Source of the DNA: Saccharum officinarum | Lineage: Eukaryota > Streptophyta > Magnoliopsida > Poales > Poaceae | Direction: 5' to 3' | DNA length: 64,000 nucleotides | Assembly: GCA_020631735.1 (NCBI GenBank) | Contig: CM036158.1 | Span: 79,909,447 to 79,973,446 of the forward strand | In this document: positions 32,633 to 44,871 of the stretch, one piece after another | How the letters are laid out: the number at the start of each line of letters is the position of its first letter | Numbering within the stretch: the stretch's first letter is position 1 | Program-made: the position numbers and the translations under genes | The notes under the pieces: generated by a model | What the model saw: the letters and a program-made list of their open reading frames with translations, nothing else | Told to the model about the DNA's origin: nothing | Database searches by the model: none

Positions 32633-33348
32633 GAATTATCGTAAATATATTATATTATTTTCAATAAATGTAGTCAAAATTTTAAAGAGATAGCAGTAGA
32701 TAGATGAGGCTGACGGATTCCGTCATGGCTGTCTGCTCTGCTCTTGGATAGGATTATGACAGGGTACGTAGACGTAGGGAGCAAGATGCATGGTCGGCGT
32801 GTCCGCCGTGCCGCGCGCGGCGAGACACGGCACCACTGCACTAGAAGAGCTGAGAGCAGCACCACTGCACCAGCAGGCAGAAGCACCAAGCACGCCACAG
32901 TCCAGTCAGAGCTCACAGAGAGGGAATTCAATTGGAAGCGTTGGGTTGGCGCGCGCTACTGCGACGACGATGCAGGTGGTCAGGCTACCCGCACTCGTCG
33001 TACTCTAAATCCATCTTCTAAAAGGAATATTCTGTCTTGGTCATCGAGATTCTCTCCTCTATATCACTTTCTCCCGCACCTATCCATCATCTATATATCT
33101 ACTCTATATCAGTGGGACCCACGCGTCAGTTTTTTTTTCTTTTTTTTCCACCGGCCACTCTCCCTCCCTATTCTCTCTCCTCTCTCTCTTCTCTCTCCTT
33201 ATCCTTTCCCCTTCTCCCTCGCGCCTCCCCTGCTCCCTCGCTGCTCCCTCCGCCTCCCCCTTTGCCTCCCCTGCTCCTGCGCCCGGCGCCTCCCCTGCTC
33301 CCTCCGCCTCCCCCTCTGCCTCCCCTGCTCCTCGGCCGGCGCGGCTAT
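32633..33348. other. Intergenic ending in a CT-rich tandem repeat hit by chromovirus B
   Basis: From 33140 the strand is almost pure pyrimidine. cgcctcccctgctccctc is followed by cgcctccccctttgcctc-type units, repeated at about 33229-33290 and 33291-33335. gctat (33344-33348) next to the LTR is the expected left target-site copy of chromovirus B. Confidence 0.55.
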
Positions 33349-36300
33349 TGTAACAGAACCGACCAAATTATAAGAGCACAAGTACAAAAACAAGCACCGA
33401 AGCGCTCAAATTTTCGAACTTGAGCCCATATAATCCCGGTAGTCAATCGAAACCACGAAGGATTTCAAACCAACTTGCTTACAACCAGGATCGCATCATT
33501 CAACATACAACATCATACGTTACATTTCACAAGTAGTTCTGAAATAAGTTTACATAAACGGAGTCGCAATTATTACAAACCAAGTTTATAAAGTAGCGGA
33601 AGCATAACACACACCAGTTGTTATCTACTGCCAGTCTTGATGATCAACAACCCGCAAAAGCATGAGAAAAGTACATAAAAGATGATCACGCCCAAGTGAT
33701 CTAGTCTTCTTCACCCGCAGGGTGGAGACAAGTTTTGCAGAAGCCTTGATAGAGCATATCATCTGCAACAGGAGGGAATAAACCCTGAGTACTGGAATGT
33801 ACTCAGCTAGACTTACCCATCGAAAACCAGAAATAAGATGACACCAAGGATTATGCAAGGCTTTCACAAGAGGCTAGCTGACATAACATTTTGCATAAAG
33901 GCATAAGTAATTGAAACTCTTATAACCTGTACTAGCAGTTATTTTTAGCATTTACCTGTCATCTATCTTAGAACCTGTACTAAACATGCACTTGATTATA
34001 ATCAAACAATTATCATCATTATATCTAGAGCAGGTATGAATTGTGGCAACATTGTATCATTCCCTTAACCACCGGTTCATTTAATGAGATCTACGTTGCC
34101 GCTGCTCAAGTCAAGTGCTCACTAACCGGGAGCGACGGCGATTCGAATCGAATTCCTATCCAGCTGGAGGGGTATTTCTAACACTCACCGAGTCACGCCT
34201 GGCGAAGGCTGCTCAGGTCATCTTTTGTACAGTTCAGGAATCGCGGGCCCGAATAATGTCGCGTCCCCAAGGGCGACACTCTGCCAGGTGATAGGGACTC
34301 TAACCCCCCTTGGTCTCACGCCAATGTCCCCAAGCACATCCTTTCTCTCCTCCAAGATGCAACCTACCATTCGATTCCCGGCCTGAACCATACTACTCGA
34401 CTTCGCGGTCGGAACGGCTTATCCGGCCAACTAAGTGTTAGACTGCGTTCAACATGACTCAAGGACGTACAGCGAATCGGTCCTTAAACGACTCAGACGG
34501 GCATAGCTCCACACCCAAGACGTGAAGTGTCTTGCGGCTGTACTATCGAACTCTCGCCCGGTCTCAATTTCATTTTAAGGCATGGTTCCATCCACGATAG
34601 CCATAAAGCTAATCGTGACTCCTTCCTACATCTCGCGGATGACCGGAAATCACCCGACTTCTACCGAACTAAGCAGGGCTAAGCATTGACACGTGCCTAA
34701 ACCTAATATAGGATTAAGTACGATATCTGGACAAGGATAGGTATAATGCAACAAGTGTTTTTATATAACTCCTACAACTTAATGCAGTAAACAATTAAAA
34801 GTACTCAAGATTAATTTATAAAACAGTAGGTTCAGCATGCACCGGGGCTTGCCTTTCAGAAAGGTCGAAGGCCGGTGGTCAGGGCACTCGGGCAAGTCTT
34901 CAGCGGCGTCTCCTTCGCCGACTGGTTCCGCTGGCTCCTCTGGCTGGTCCTGGACTTCCTCCGGAATCACAGGCTCGAATTCGAGGAGAGTTACCCCCTC
35001 CGGTACACCTATTGCATGAATGCACAATAAATATAATGGATGCATAAATGGGTGCAACATGCTCGGAATGAAATGCATTTCAGAAATAAAAACAATAATC
35101 TAATCCAGTTACTTTATTAGTACGTGCAAATCTCTTCTCCGGTGGAGAAGTACTTACCTAATCTACCCAACCTAAGATATAGTTGTTCCTCTTCGGTTAA
35201 GGCCCTAACACCTAACAATACAAGAGTAGTATTACTTAGGTTACCATAGTAAGACATTCTGGACAGCAGCTCAAAGATTCTAACATAACTGGAGAATCCC
35301 AACTCCAAAAGATATGATCTAAGACAATCTGGAAAGCTTAAGAAATGTACCACAAAATGTTTTCAGATCACAACACTAAATTCCAAAGTTTACCTAATCG
35401 AAATTCCAAAGTTCCAGAATCTGTTCTCTCTAAACAGAGAGCAGTCAATTCTGGACTGTTACTTAAAACAGCAATAACTTCCAAACTACAAAGCCAAATG
35501 CTCCCAATTTTTGACACAATCTCATTTACAAATTTTACTACAACTTTGGTATTTACAAGGTTTTCAGCAACCACCTTTATCCAAGGTCAAACCTAGAAAT
35601 ACTATCAGCTGTCCAGAAAACCTAAAATTGCAAAGATTAAATATTTATTGATGTGGCAAACATTCTCTAAGACCAAACTAATACTACTACAAGTTCCCAA
35701 ATGTCACAAAAACACCAGAAAGTAAGGTGTGCCCACCTAGAATATTTATTTAAACTCATTTCTTAATTTACTTAAGTAATTAAGTGGAATTTCAAACATG
35801 TATGTAAACTGCTCCTAAAATTCTACAAAAATTACAGGGGACTCTCTGACCAAAGAAGAGGCTACTGTAAAAATTTGAACTAAATTTATTCACAGGAACT
35901 TCCTACACAAAATTCCCAAGCCAAAAAGGCTGATTTTTGTATAAATAACAAAGCACAGTAAAAAGTGTCAAACAACAGATTTCTAAATTTTCTTAGACTC
36001 TCTAGGGTACCAAGACATTCTCCAAAAATTTATAAGAACATTTCACATGTAGAAAAATTACTAAAATTCATTTAAGTATTTCCTAGAATAACAAGATAAC
36101 ATTATAACTTGAAAAGTACTTAAGCACTGCTGCCCAAATTTTTACCAGAGCTAAAGCAAGTATAAAACAGTCTACCCACCAAATTTCATAATTTTTGGAA
36201 TACTACAGCTCAAGTTATATATTTAACAAATTTGTATTCATTTCAAAACACACTTGAAAGATCTATTTAATTCTCCTAGAAATTAAATATCACATTCCAG

Positions 36301-38247
36301 ATTTATATTTTTCTAAAATACTACACCTCCTGTAGATCCCAACAAAATTTATCTCATAATTTTTGGGCAAGTAAAACCCTAGATCTACATTTTCCAAACT
36401 TAACCACATTTCTGTAGCAATATAAATAAAAATGAAAAAGATCTCATTTATACTGGGCCGGCCCGGAAGACGCGGCCCACGACTCGCGGGCGCGGCCTGC
36501 TCGGCCGTCCCGCCCGCGCGCGCGCTCTGACGAGCGGGCCCCACTTGTCATCGAGACGAAGGCGGGGGAGGAAACGGTCGACGGCAAGCTCGCCGCCGGC
36601 GGCAGCTCCGGCGAGACCAAGGACACAGGCACGTTCGCCTCATCCATGTGAACCTAGGGGTGCTACTAATTGGAGCAATGGCTGCGGCTATGGAGGATGG
36701 TGGCGTGCATGGTGGACGGCCGAGGGAGACGACGGTGCTCCGGCGAGGTCCGGCCATCGTAGGCGCAACGAAGCTCGGTACGAGCTTCTTGGACTCACGA
36801 GGAGGCTGAGGGAATGGAGAAAAAGGGGTGAAAGGGGCCCGATGATAGCTGGCCACGGTGAGCTCCAACTCCGGCGAAGTCGGCCCGCGATGGTGATGAC
36901 GGAACCGGCGAAATTCGCCCTCACCTTTGCTTGACCGGCTCGTCGGAGGGACGGCCGAGGTAAAGGAGGCGGTGGCGGAGGTGTGGGTGAGCTTTGGCGG
37001 CTTGCGGTGCCACGGCGCACGCTCACGAGCTCGCGGGAGAGGGCGGCGTCAATGGTGTTCGGTTTCTCCGCCTCGGTGAGCACCACAGAGACGAAAGAGT
37101 TAAATGGAGGGAGTAGGGGGGCAGCAGCATGACGGCCACGCGGCGTTCTGGCCCTGCGCGTGGTCGGCCACGACCGTCGGTGTCTGAACCCGAATTCCTG
37201 ATTCAGTCCTAATCACGACGACTGACAGCGTGATTTCATCGCCCCACCGCTCGTGGTCAAGGCTGCTTCGATGAGAGCCGTAGTTAACAAAAATGTAGAG
37301 CTATGTGAGGGCTTCAACATTGCCAATAGGGTCATGAGCTAACTCGGCTTGGTTAGTGAGATACAACGCCCCAAAGTGAGGCACAAGAAAGCTGAACTGA
37401 GTTTCAGTTATTTCCCCCGACTGAAACCCGATTTTCGAAGCACTCTAACTCATAAACCATTGGGAACCAGGCTTGGGTGATGTTGACAATGTTGTAGAGC
37501 CACATGAGGGCTCCAACTTTGTCAATTGGCTCATGGACTGGTTTGGCCTAGTTTGTGAGTTACAGGTTGCTAAAGTGAGGTACTGTGAAACGGTTTTCAG
37601 CTCAACACTTAGCAAAATTTGCTAAGTCCCAAAACAGCCCCAATACTGACTTGTGGGCCATTTTTGAGCCTGTTCTGATCATTTTCATGAGATGGCCATA
37701 TTAGAACTTTTGTTCCTTATGAAATTCTCTACAACTTTGCTTAAGGGTGCTCCTCCATGCAAGGTCTCTAAGATAGACTTTTTAATTGGTCAAACCAGAT
37801 CACTCTAGGGTTCCAAACTTGGTCAACAACATTTGGAAGGGCAATTTGGTAATTTTGGTCAACATGAACATTGCTCCACCACTTACCCTAAATGTAATTA
37901 AGGTGTTATAAGACCTAATTAGCCACTCTACACATTGGTTGCACAAAATTCCTAGTGTCACATACTTTGGCACAAGTAATTCAACACTATCACCCAAATG
38001 TTGCAAACTCATGTTGCACATGTTGCATGAGTGTGTTGCACAGCAATTGCTAATTATGTTACACTAAAGTGGTTGACATATCTCACAAAGGAAATTGCAC
38101 ATAAGGTACTTGTGTGTTGCACACTACTCACTTTTTACTTCACATGAAATATAAACATATTATAAGCTTATGCATGAAATGAATGATGCTTGCTTATGCT
38201 CATGCAAATGCAATGCAATTAAAGAGCTAAACACCTGGGGTGTTACA
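33349..38247 (-). repeat. 3' LTR of chromovirus B (4899 bp)
   Basis: It is bounded by tgtaacagaacc on the left and ggggtgttaca on the right. The first 88 bases match the 5' LTR start at 44684-44771. Blocks at about 33784-33862 and 34104-34168 match the LTR of chromovirus A closely, including the AT-palindromic attcgaatcgaatt. Long frames in the GC-rich 36450-37090 part are probably composition artefacts. Confidence 0.93.
34779..35008 (-). CDS. Conserved coding segment (possible exon) inside LTR of chromovirus B
   Basis: On the element strand, after an acceptor-like GCAATAG at 35009-35015, the frame reads through Glu/Pro-rich sequence. It continues into EDLPECPDHRPSTF and KGKPRCMLNLL and ends at a stop at 34779. 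The counterpart in chromovirus A is at 18783-18970. Similarity is at protein level, strongest over the last 30 residues. No known domain is recognised. Confidence 0.5.
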
Positions 38248-41200
38248 GCCCTCCCCCCTTATAAAAATCTCGTCCCGAGATTTGGAAAGCGTACCATTTT
38301 TCATAGAATTCCTTATAACCATCCCGTAAATAGTCCTCCCGTTCCCATGTAGCGTCACTTTCACTACCCTGATTACTCCACATTACTTTATACCACTTAA
38401 CCACTTTGCTTCTAGTCACTCGTTCCTGAGTATCGATCACTCGGACTGGCTTTTCTTCGTAAGTTAGATCGGATTCCAGCCTGATATCTCCTAAAGGGAC
38501 TCTTTCCTCAGGAACTCGAAGACACTTTTTGAGCTGAGATACATGGAAGACGTTGAATATGGCACTCATTTCTGGAGGTAACTGGATTTTATATGCAACA
38601 GCTCCACTCTTGCCTATGATCCGGAAAGGACCCACGTATCTCGGCGCAAGTTTCCGCTTAACACCAAAACGTTGGACACTCTTCATTGGAGAAACTTTCA
38701 GATACACGAAGTCCCCAACTTCGAACTCGAGTGGTTTTCTACGACGATCAGCATAACTTTTCTGTCTAGCTTGGGCTGCAGCCATATGTTTTTGGATGGT
38801 ACGGACTTGTTCCTCATCTTCCTCAACAAAAGCAATACCATAAAATCTCCGTTCACCAGCTTCTACCCAGTTTAGTGGAGTTCTACACTTACGACCGTAC
38901 AAAGCTTCGAATGGAGCCATCTTAATACTCTCTTGATAACTATTATTGTACGAAAACTCGGCTAGAGGTAACCATTTTTCCCAAGAACCCTTGGATGAAA
39001 TGACACATGCCCGCAACAGATCTTCCAAGATTTGGTTAACCCGTTCCGTCTGTCCTGATGTCTGGGGGTGATAAGCAGAGCTTCTCACTAACTTGGTTCC
39101 CAGAAGGTGATGCAAGTGCTCCCAAAAGCGAGCAGTGAACTGGGGACCACGGTCAGATATAATAGTACGAGGTATCCCATGGAGCCGGACTATCTGATTA
39201 AAGTACAACTCAGCATAGTCAGTGGGACGATAGTCCACTCTAACTGGAATGAAATGAGCTGATTTGGTCAAACGATCCACAATTACCCAGATGGAGTTAT
39301 GATTTTTGACAGTAGGAGGAAGACCGACAATGAAATCCATACTTATCTCTTCCCATTTCCAACCTAGGATAGAAAGTGGTTGAAGCAACCCAGCTTTCAT
39401 ATGCACAGCTTTAACTCTGCAGCAGGTGTCACACCTAGCCACATATGCAGCTATCTCTTTCCGCATCTTGGTCCACCAATAGTATGGCTTCAAATCATAA
39501 TACATCTTATTGCTACCAGGATGGATGGACAACTTAGAGGAGTGTGCTTCAGACATAATATCATTTCTAAGCTCTCGGTCCTTAGGCACAACTAACCTAT
39601 CCTTGAACCATAGTACACCCTCTTCATCTATCCTGAATTGTGTAGTTTCTTGCTCTTTCATCTTACGCTTGATGTGGAATATACCAGTGTCAGTCTTTTG
39701 GAGCTCAATAACTCTGCTTTTGAGAGTACAACTGACAGTGATGTTGTACAAGATTGCTGGATGTAGAAGGCGAGATCGATGAAATCAGTTTCAACTAAGG
39801 AATGGCAATGAGACTTACGGCTTAAAGCATCCGCAACCACATTTGCCTTGCCAGGATGATAGTGCACTTGAAGGTTATAATCCTTAATCAACTCGAGCCA
39901 TCTTCGTTGACGCATATTTAACTCGGGTTGGGTGAAGATGTATTTGAGGCTTTTGTGGTCTGTGTAGATATTGCAAACATTGCCCAACAGATAGTGTCGC
40001 CAGGCTTTCAAAGCATGAACAACTGCGGCGAGTTCTAAGTCATGCGTTGGATAATTCGCCTCATGCTTCCGAAGTTGTCGAGAGGTATATGCAATTACTC
40101 GGCCTTCCTGCATCAACACACCTCCCAAACCTATGCCTGAGGCATCACAATAAACATCAAATGGTTTCTCGATATCCGGTTGTGCCAAAACCGGAGCTGA
40201 GGTTAGGAGGGTTCGCAGTTGGTGAAAAGCCGCATCACACTCAGGAGTCCAGACAAACCTGGTGTCTTTCTGCAGCAACCGAGTCATTGGCTTGGCTATT
40301 TTGGAGAAATCCGGGATGAAGCGACGATAATAGCCAGCCAAACCAAGAAAACTTCGGACCTCGTGAACCGAGATAGGAGCCTTCCAGTTCAGTACTTCCT
40401 GTACCTTGGCGGGATCCACCATAATTCCTCCATCGGACAACACATGTCCAAGGAAAGGTACTTCACGAAGCCAGAATTCGCACTTACTGAACTTTGCATA
40501 AAGTTGATGTTCACACAGTCTTGTGAGGACTATACGCAGATGTTCAGTGTGATCCTCCTCATTCACAGAATATACCAAGATGTCATCAATAAATACCACC
40601 ACAAACTTGTCCAATTCCGGCATAAACACCGAATTCATCAAGTACATGAAGTGTGCGGGGGCATTTGTCAAGCCGAAAGATATAACAAGATACTCATAAA
40701 GACCGTATCTGGTAGAAAAGGCTGTCTTTGGAACATCTTCCGGGCGGATTTTAATTTGATGGTAGCCAGATCTTAGATCGATCTTGGAGAAAACCTTAGC
40801 TTTAGACAACTGATCAAACAAGATGTCGATACGTGGTAGAGGGTACTTATTTTTGACAGTGACTGCATTGAGAGGTCTATAATCTACGCACATCCGCAAC
40901 GACTGATCCTTCTTTACAAAGATAGCAGGACATCCCCACGGCGACGAACTAGGACGAATCAACCCCTTCTTCAAAAGTTCATTCAATTGCACCTTAAGTT
41001 CAGCTAGTTCATTCGGAGGCATCCTATAAGGTCTCCTAGAGATGGGAGCCGTGCCAGGCAACAACTCAATTTTAAACTCCACATCCCGATCCGGAGGGAG
41101 CCCCGGCAAATCATCGGGAAAAACGTCTGGAAACTCATTTACTACTGGAATTTCGGTCAACACCTTTGCTTGCACAACATGAACTTCCCCAGACAAATGA

Positions 41201-41349
41201 ACTTTTCTGGGAAGTGATACCAGAAAACCCTTTTGATCTGTAGGGTCTTTGAGCATAACTACCCGAGTGGATGTATCAATGAGTACCCCATTCTGACTCA
41301 TCCAATTCATGCCCAAAATAACATCGATACCTAAGCCCGGCAAAACCAC
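38243..41349 (-). pseudogene. pol: Chromovirus B pol: RT, RNase H, integrase, chromodomain; one internal frameshift
   Basis: The right frame (39658-41349) holds the end of the protease, RT ([24 protein letters not shown]) and RNase H ([36 protein letters not shown]). The left frame (38243-39751) holds the integrase zinc finger (CDTCC), core (MDFIVGLPPT, IISDRGPQFTA, YHPQTSGQTERVN), the GPF-type module and a chromodomain-like end (VRVIDTQERVTRSKVV, YKVMWSNQGSESDATWE). The frame changes at about 39750-39790, between RNase H and integrase. The stop codon TAA at 38243-38245 is supplied by the first bases of the LTR, so the PPT is translated. It is better preserved than pol of chromovirus A. Confidence 0.92.
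38248..38261 (-). other. PPT of chromovirus B
   Basis: The element strand reads AAGGGGGGAGGGC directly before TGTAACACC. It overlaps the 3' end of the pol frame. Confidence 0.9.
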
Positions 41350-41398
41350 TAAGGCCAGCGAGTACTTTCGCCCTTCTATCTCAAGCTCAAGATTCCCA

Positions 41399-42642
41399 CT
41401 ACTTTATTTGTGGAAATATTCCCACTTGCTGCGCTAATGCAATAACCCCACCTTCAACAGTATGCAATTTGTGTGCAAACTCTGATGCAAACTTAGGACT
41501 GATAAAGGAATGCGAAGCACCCGAATCAAAAAGTACCACTGCAGGATGTTGGTCAACTAGGAACTTACCAGCAGTGACAACCTCTCCAGATGGGATTTCC
41601 TCAATACTGTTATAATGAGCGTGCCCTTGACGGCCACCTTGGTTGACATTCTTTTGGGGTAAGGACAGTTCCTGGACCAATGGCCTGGCTTGTTGCAGTT
41701 CCAGCAAGGCATGTTGCTAGGGGGGACACTGGAGCTGCCTTGGCCCGCATTACTCTTTGGCAGAGCCACTGTATATGCCTTACGAAACCCAGTCTTCATT
41801 GGCACCTTCTTTTGTGGAGGATGGAACTTAGCATTTGTGGCAGGAGGGCGAGGAGGAGCCCTCGGGGCAGCTGGAGCTCGAGACTGTGAAGCACTCGCCT
41901 CAATGGCCCTTTTGCGGCTCTTAGAGGCAGAATAGATAGCATTATTGTTCTCTTGAGTCAGAGCATCACTGATAAATTTATTAAAAGTAGTGCACTTGCT
42001 AGTGCCCATAGTCTTCATCAGCTTCGGGCCGAGGCCTCTTTTAAAGCTAGCAATTTTCTTGGAATCGGTATCCACAAACTCTGTGGCATACCTTGCCAGG
42101 TTGTTGAAAGATTGGAGATATTCGGTCAAACTTTTATTTCCCTGCGACAGCCTCATGAATTCTGTATGCTTGATAGCCATAAGACCTGGAGGAATATAGT
42201 TTCCGCGGAATGCGGCCTTAAACTGGTCCCAAGCAATCGGGACATTTGCAGGCAGTGTGGAACGATAGTGGCTCCACCAAATACCCGCTGGACCATGCAA
42301 CTGGTGAGAAGCATATTCAGTCTTTAGCTCCTCAGTCAGGCGAAGCAGACGAAACTTTTGCTCAATAGTATTCAACCACTCATCAGCTTGCAGTGGTTCC
42401 TCCGCCTCCTTAAAGAGCGGGGGCTTAGTATCAAGAAAATCCTTGAAATCACTGTACTGATTCGGTTCCGGACCCTGGCGGCCAGGACGAGCTTCCCGGT
42501 TAGCCAGCTGGCGCATAGCATCTGCCAACATGCGCTGCCCTTCGACCACTGTCTGCATCAGCTCAGCCGGGGTAGGTGGTGGCGGAGGGGGTGGCTGTTC
42601 CTCATCCTCATTGCCACGACCCCGACGAAGATTGTACGACAT
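41399..42642 (-). pseudogene. gag: Chromovirus B gag-protease with frameshifts
   Basis: ATG 42642 (start MSYNLRR) follows directly on TTTTGCAG, a strong acceptor-like motif. The frame to 41557 holds the capsid domain (ADEWLNTIEQKFR, GPAGIWWSHY) and the knuckle CWNCNKPGHWSRNC. The protease part (VLFDSGASHSFIS) lies in another frame (41399-41707), overlapping it, and a further shift near 41400 leads to the pol frame at 41349. In-frame codons upstream of 42642 have no gag similarity, so 42642 is the better start. Particle formation and polyprotein processing are the expected roles. Confidence 0.87.
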
Positions 42643-42645
42643 CTG

Positions 42646-43302
42646 CAAAATGCATAGCCAATGAGCACTGACGATGTGGGAAATTTGTAGATGAATTATT
42701 GTAATTATGTCAACTGACTTCATGAAATAGACTTTTCAAAATACTCATGACACAATACTTCATCACAACCGCACAATCTCTTCAAGCGGACCAAATGGTG
42801 CAATCATGCGAGAGAGCCCAACAAGATGTACTTTGATAAAGGCTCACACACAAGGAGCACAGCAGTTACTGAACCGTTTACGTTAAAATCTATGTGATTT
42901 TTGATCTTTTGCCCGGTACTTGGATTTGATTTCAAAGTTTTTAGTTGACTGAGAAAGCTACTTCAAACCGATCACAAAGAGACTTCTCAACGGTAGAGTT
43001 CCATGGTGGATCATGACTAGCCACCTCGATACCAGCGCGTGCCAAGCAGCACAACCTTATGTCGCGCGCCATAGGAGGCCCTCGGTTTCGTCGCGGCACC
43101 GAAGGGTGCTAATCGTGACACCATCATCGAACGCCACCCAATAAGACATCCAATTGCGATCGAAATTAACAGGCTCCAACTAAACATCCAGGAAACATAG
43201 GGTTCGACCTTACATCCCAAAGTCAAGTTATTACAAAGCCTCACTCCATCACAGGAAGGGCACAAAGGACGATCCTAACATCATAGCTACGTGATAACTA
43301 CT
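42646..43302 (-). other. Spacer between extra ORF and gag of chromovirus B
   Basis: About 650 bases with no recognised ORF on the element strand. Its left end is the probable acceptor directly before gag. Confidence 0.5.
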
Positions 43303-43901
43303 CTAAGCATCGTCCTCAGAGTCGGTGTCATGGATCTCCCCGCCGTCCTCATCACTAACAGGCTCTAACTCCTCATCTTCTTCTTCTGGTTCTTCTTCTG
43401 GTTCGGCATCTTGGGGTCCGTTGACCTCCACTTCATCATCATTTTCAGCCATGAAGATTCCCGAACCCATGTCCTCATCTGCATTGATATTTCGAGGCAG
43501 CAGAGGATTTAGCTGGTTGTTCAGGCGGTGCACTTCTTCATGAAGATTGTCATTGTATTCTTCAGCATTCTCCAACTGTTGCTCGAGCTCAAACTGACGA
43601 GCTCTCAGAACGTTCTCCTCGTGCCAGGCTTCATCTCTCTGGTTCATGACACGAACCAACATGCGTTGACAGTTGCGGTTTGCTACTGTCAACCTCTAGA
43701 CTGCAATGGTTTCCTGGTCACGATCACGAATCACTTGCTCCAGTTGCTGACGCGTTGCATTCCTGGCAGCCGTCACTTCAGCCAACTCTGCCCTCAGCCT
43801 TTCCACCTCAGTAGCCTCAGGGCGGGGCTCACGTGGAGCGAGCTGGTGTCGCGGTGCCCTGCCTCCAGTGGACTACGAGCGGTCCTCTTGGTACGTGCCA
43901 T
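43303..43901 (-). pseudogene. Damaged copy of the H3-tail ORF of chromovirus B
   Basis: ATG 43899-43901 follows TTGCTACAG exactly as in chromovirus A. The first frame reads Met then ARTKRTAR. One base is missing in the next codon (43872-43874), which corresponds to H3 Lys9. After the shift the frame reads STGGRAPRHQLAPR, matching H3 positions 10-23 even better than chromovirus A because G13 is kept. A TAG in the coiled-coil part just before 43692 breaks it again. The rest (LRARQFELEQ, EEYNDNLHEEVHRLNNQL, acidic tail) is homologous to residues ~255-350 of the intact ORF. The middle domain present in A is missing, so the protein would be much shorter. Confidence 0.85.
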
Positions 43902-44154
43902 CTGTAGCAACAGATAAGATACGACTTAAAGTGAGGATCATTTAGGGGATACGAAATTTACTTTAGTCGGGAGTACTGAAATTTTTAAGGAGGGAGTAAA
44001 TGATATGTATGATATAATTAAACATGATGCATGCACGTTCCGTACGCCCTCTCACCTTAGTAGAAACCTAAAGTTCTAACGCTAGGCGGTGGCATACATA
44101 CGTTCTCTCATATAAGCGAAACTTATCGGTCTACTCGTTACGCTGTTAGTGTAC
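43902..44154 (-). other. Probable leader intron of chromovirus B
   Basis: Donor CTGCAG|GTACA at 44155/44154 and acceptor GTTGCTACAG|ATG at 43902/43901 match the positions and sequence found in chromovirus A. The intron would be 253 bases. No transcript evidence is available. Confidence 0.6.
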
Positions 44155-44669
44155 CTGCAGAAAACCTCATTTCAGCCCCAACAGTTTCCAATATCTATGC
44201 ACACAAGAAAGCAGTAATTTAAATACTTCCATATACACATCCCCTGATGTATATACTTCAGTATCAAAGCTACCCGATATAAAGTTCCCACAATTAAGTG
44301 CTTACGTAATTACATGGTTTAAACATGTAAGTATGCCAAGTCACCAAAACTACTTCTCCCCTAAATCGCCGGTTGGACGATCATGCTCTCACAACTCACA
44401 CTTACCAGAGCGTCGAGGCAATTGATCCATACATTACCACCCAAGTGGATGGCATCCATACAATATCACGCCGTATGGACGACGAAACAAAAAACAAACA
44501 AGGCCCCCAAGTTAGTCTTTATAATAAGCCACCTAAGAGTCCTTATTTGGGCTAAGGGATGTGATCACTGGCATACCTAAAAATAATTTTTTAGTATTTT
44601 AACCCTTTTCATAATCAAATTATTTTTGTTTTTAAATACTCGTATGAGTGTTTTTAATGTTGAAATTAT
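44155..44669 (-). other. 5' leader of chromovirus B
   Basis: Untranslated leader of about 515 bases. Parts such as cttaccagagcgtcgagg match the leader of chromovirus A near 17067. No ORF is supported. Confidence 0.5.
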
Positions 44670-44681
44670 GCTCCGGTACCA
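44670..44681 (-). other. PBS of chromovirus B
   Basis: The element strand reads TGGTACCGGAGC, close to the initiator tRNA-Met PBS, two bases inside the LTR start at 44684. Confidence 0.85.
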
Positions 44682-44683
44682 GC

Positions 44684-44771
44684 TGTAACAGAACCGACCA
44701 AATTATAAGAGCCACAAGTACAAAAACAAGCACCGAAGCCGCTCAAATTCGAACTTGAGCCCATATAATCC
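44684..44771 (-). repeat. 5' LTR of chromovirus B (first 88 bp before gap)
   Basis: It matches 33349-33437 with small indels in homopolymers. The rest, almost 4.8 kb, is replaced by the gap. Confidence 0.93.
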
Positions 44772-44871
44772 NNNNNNNNNNNNNNNNNNNNNNNNNNNNN
44801 NNNNNNNNNNNNNNNNNNNNNNNNNNNNNNNNNNNNNNNNNNNNNNNNNNNNNNNNNNNNNNNNNNNNNNN
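44772..44871. other. Assembly gap (100 N)
   Basis: Exactly 100 N. It hides the remaining 5' LTR of chromovirus B, its right target-site copy and probably the 3' end of the neighbouring Mutator-like gene. Confidence 0.99.

Larger units (their letters stand above)
33349..44771 (-). mobile_element. Chromovirus B: Ty3/gypsy retrotransposon, Tekay/Del-like, with damaged H3-tail ORF
   Basis: The element runs right to left: 5' LTR from 44684 into the gap, PBS 44670-44681, damaged extra ORF 43303-43901, gag 41557-42642, protease 41399-41707, RT to integrase 38243-41349, PPT 38248-38261, 3' LTR 33349-38247. It is clearly related to chromovirus A but from a different family: proteins are diverged and LTRs are alike only in blocks. 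A full copy would be about 16.2 kb. Confidence 0.92.
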
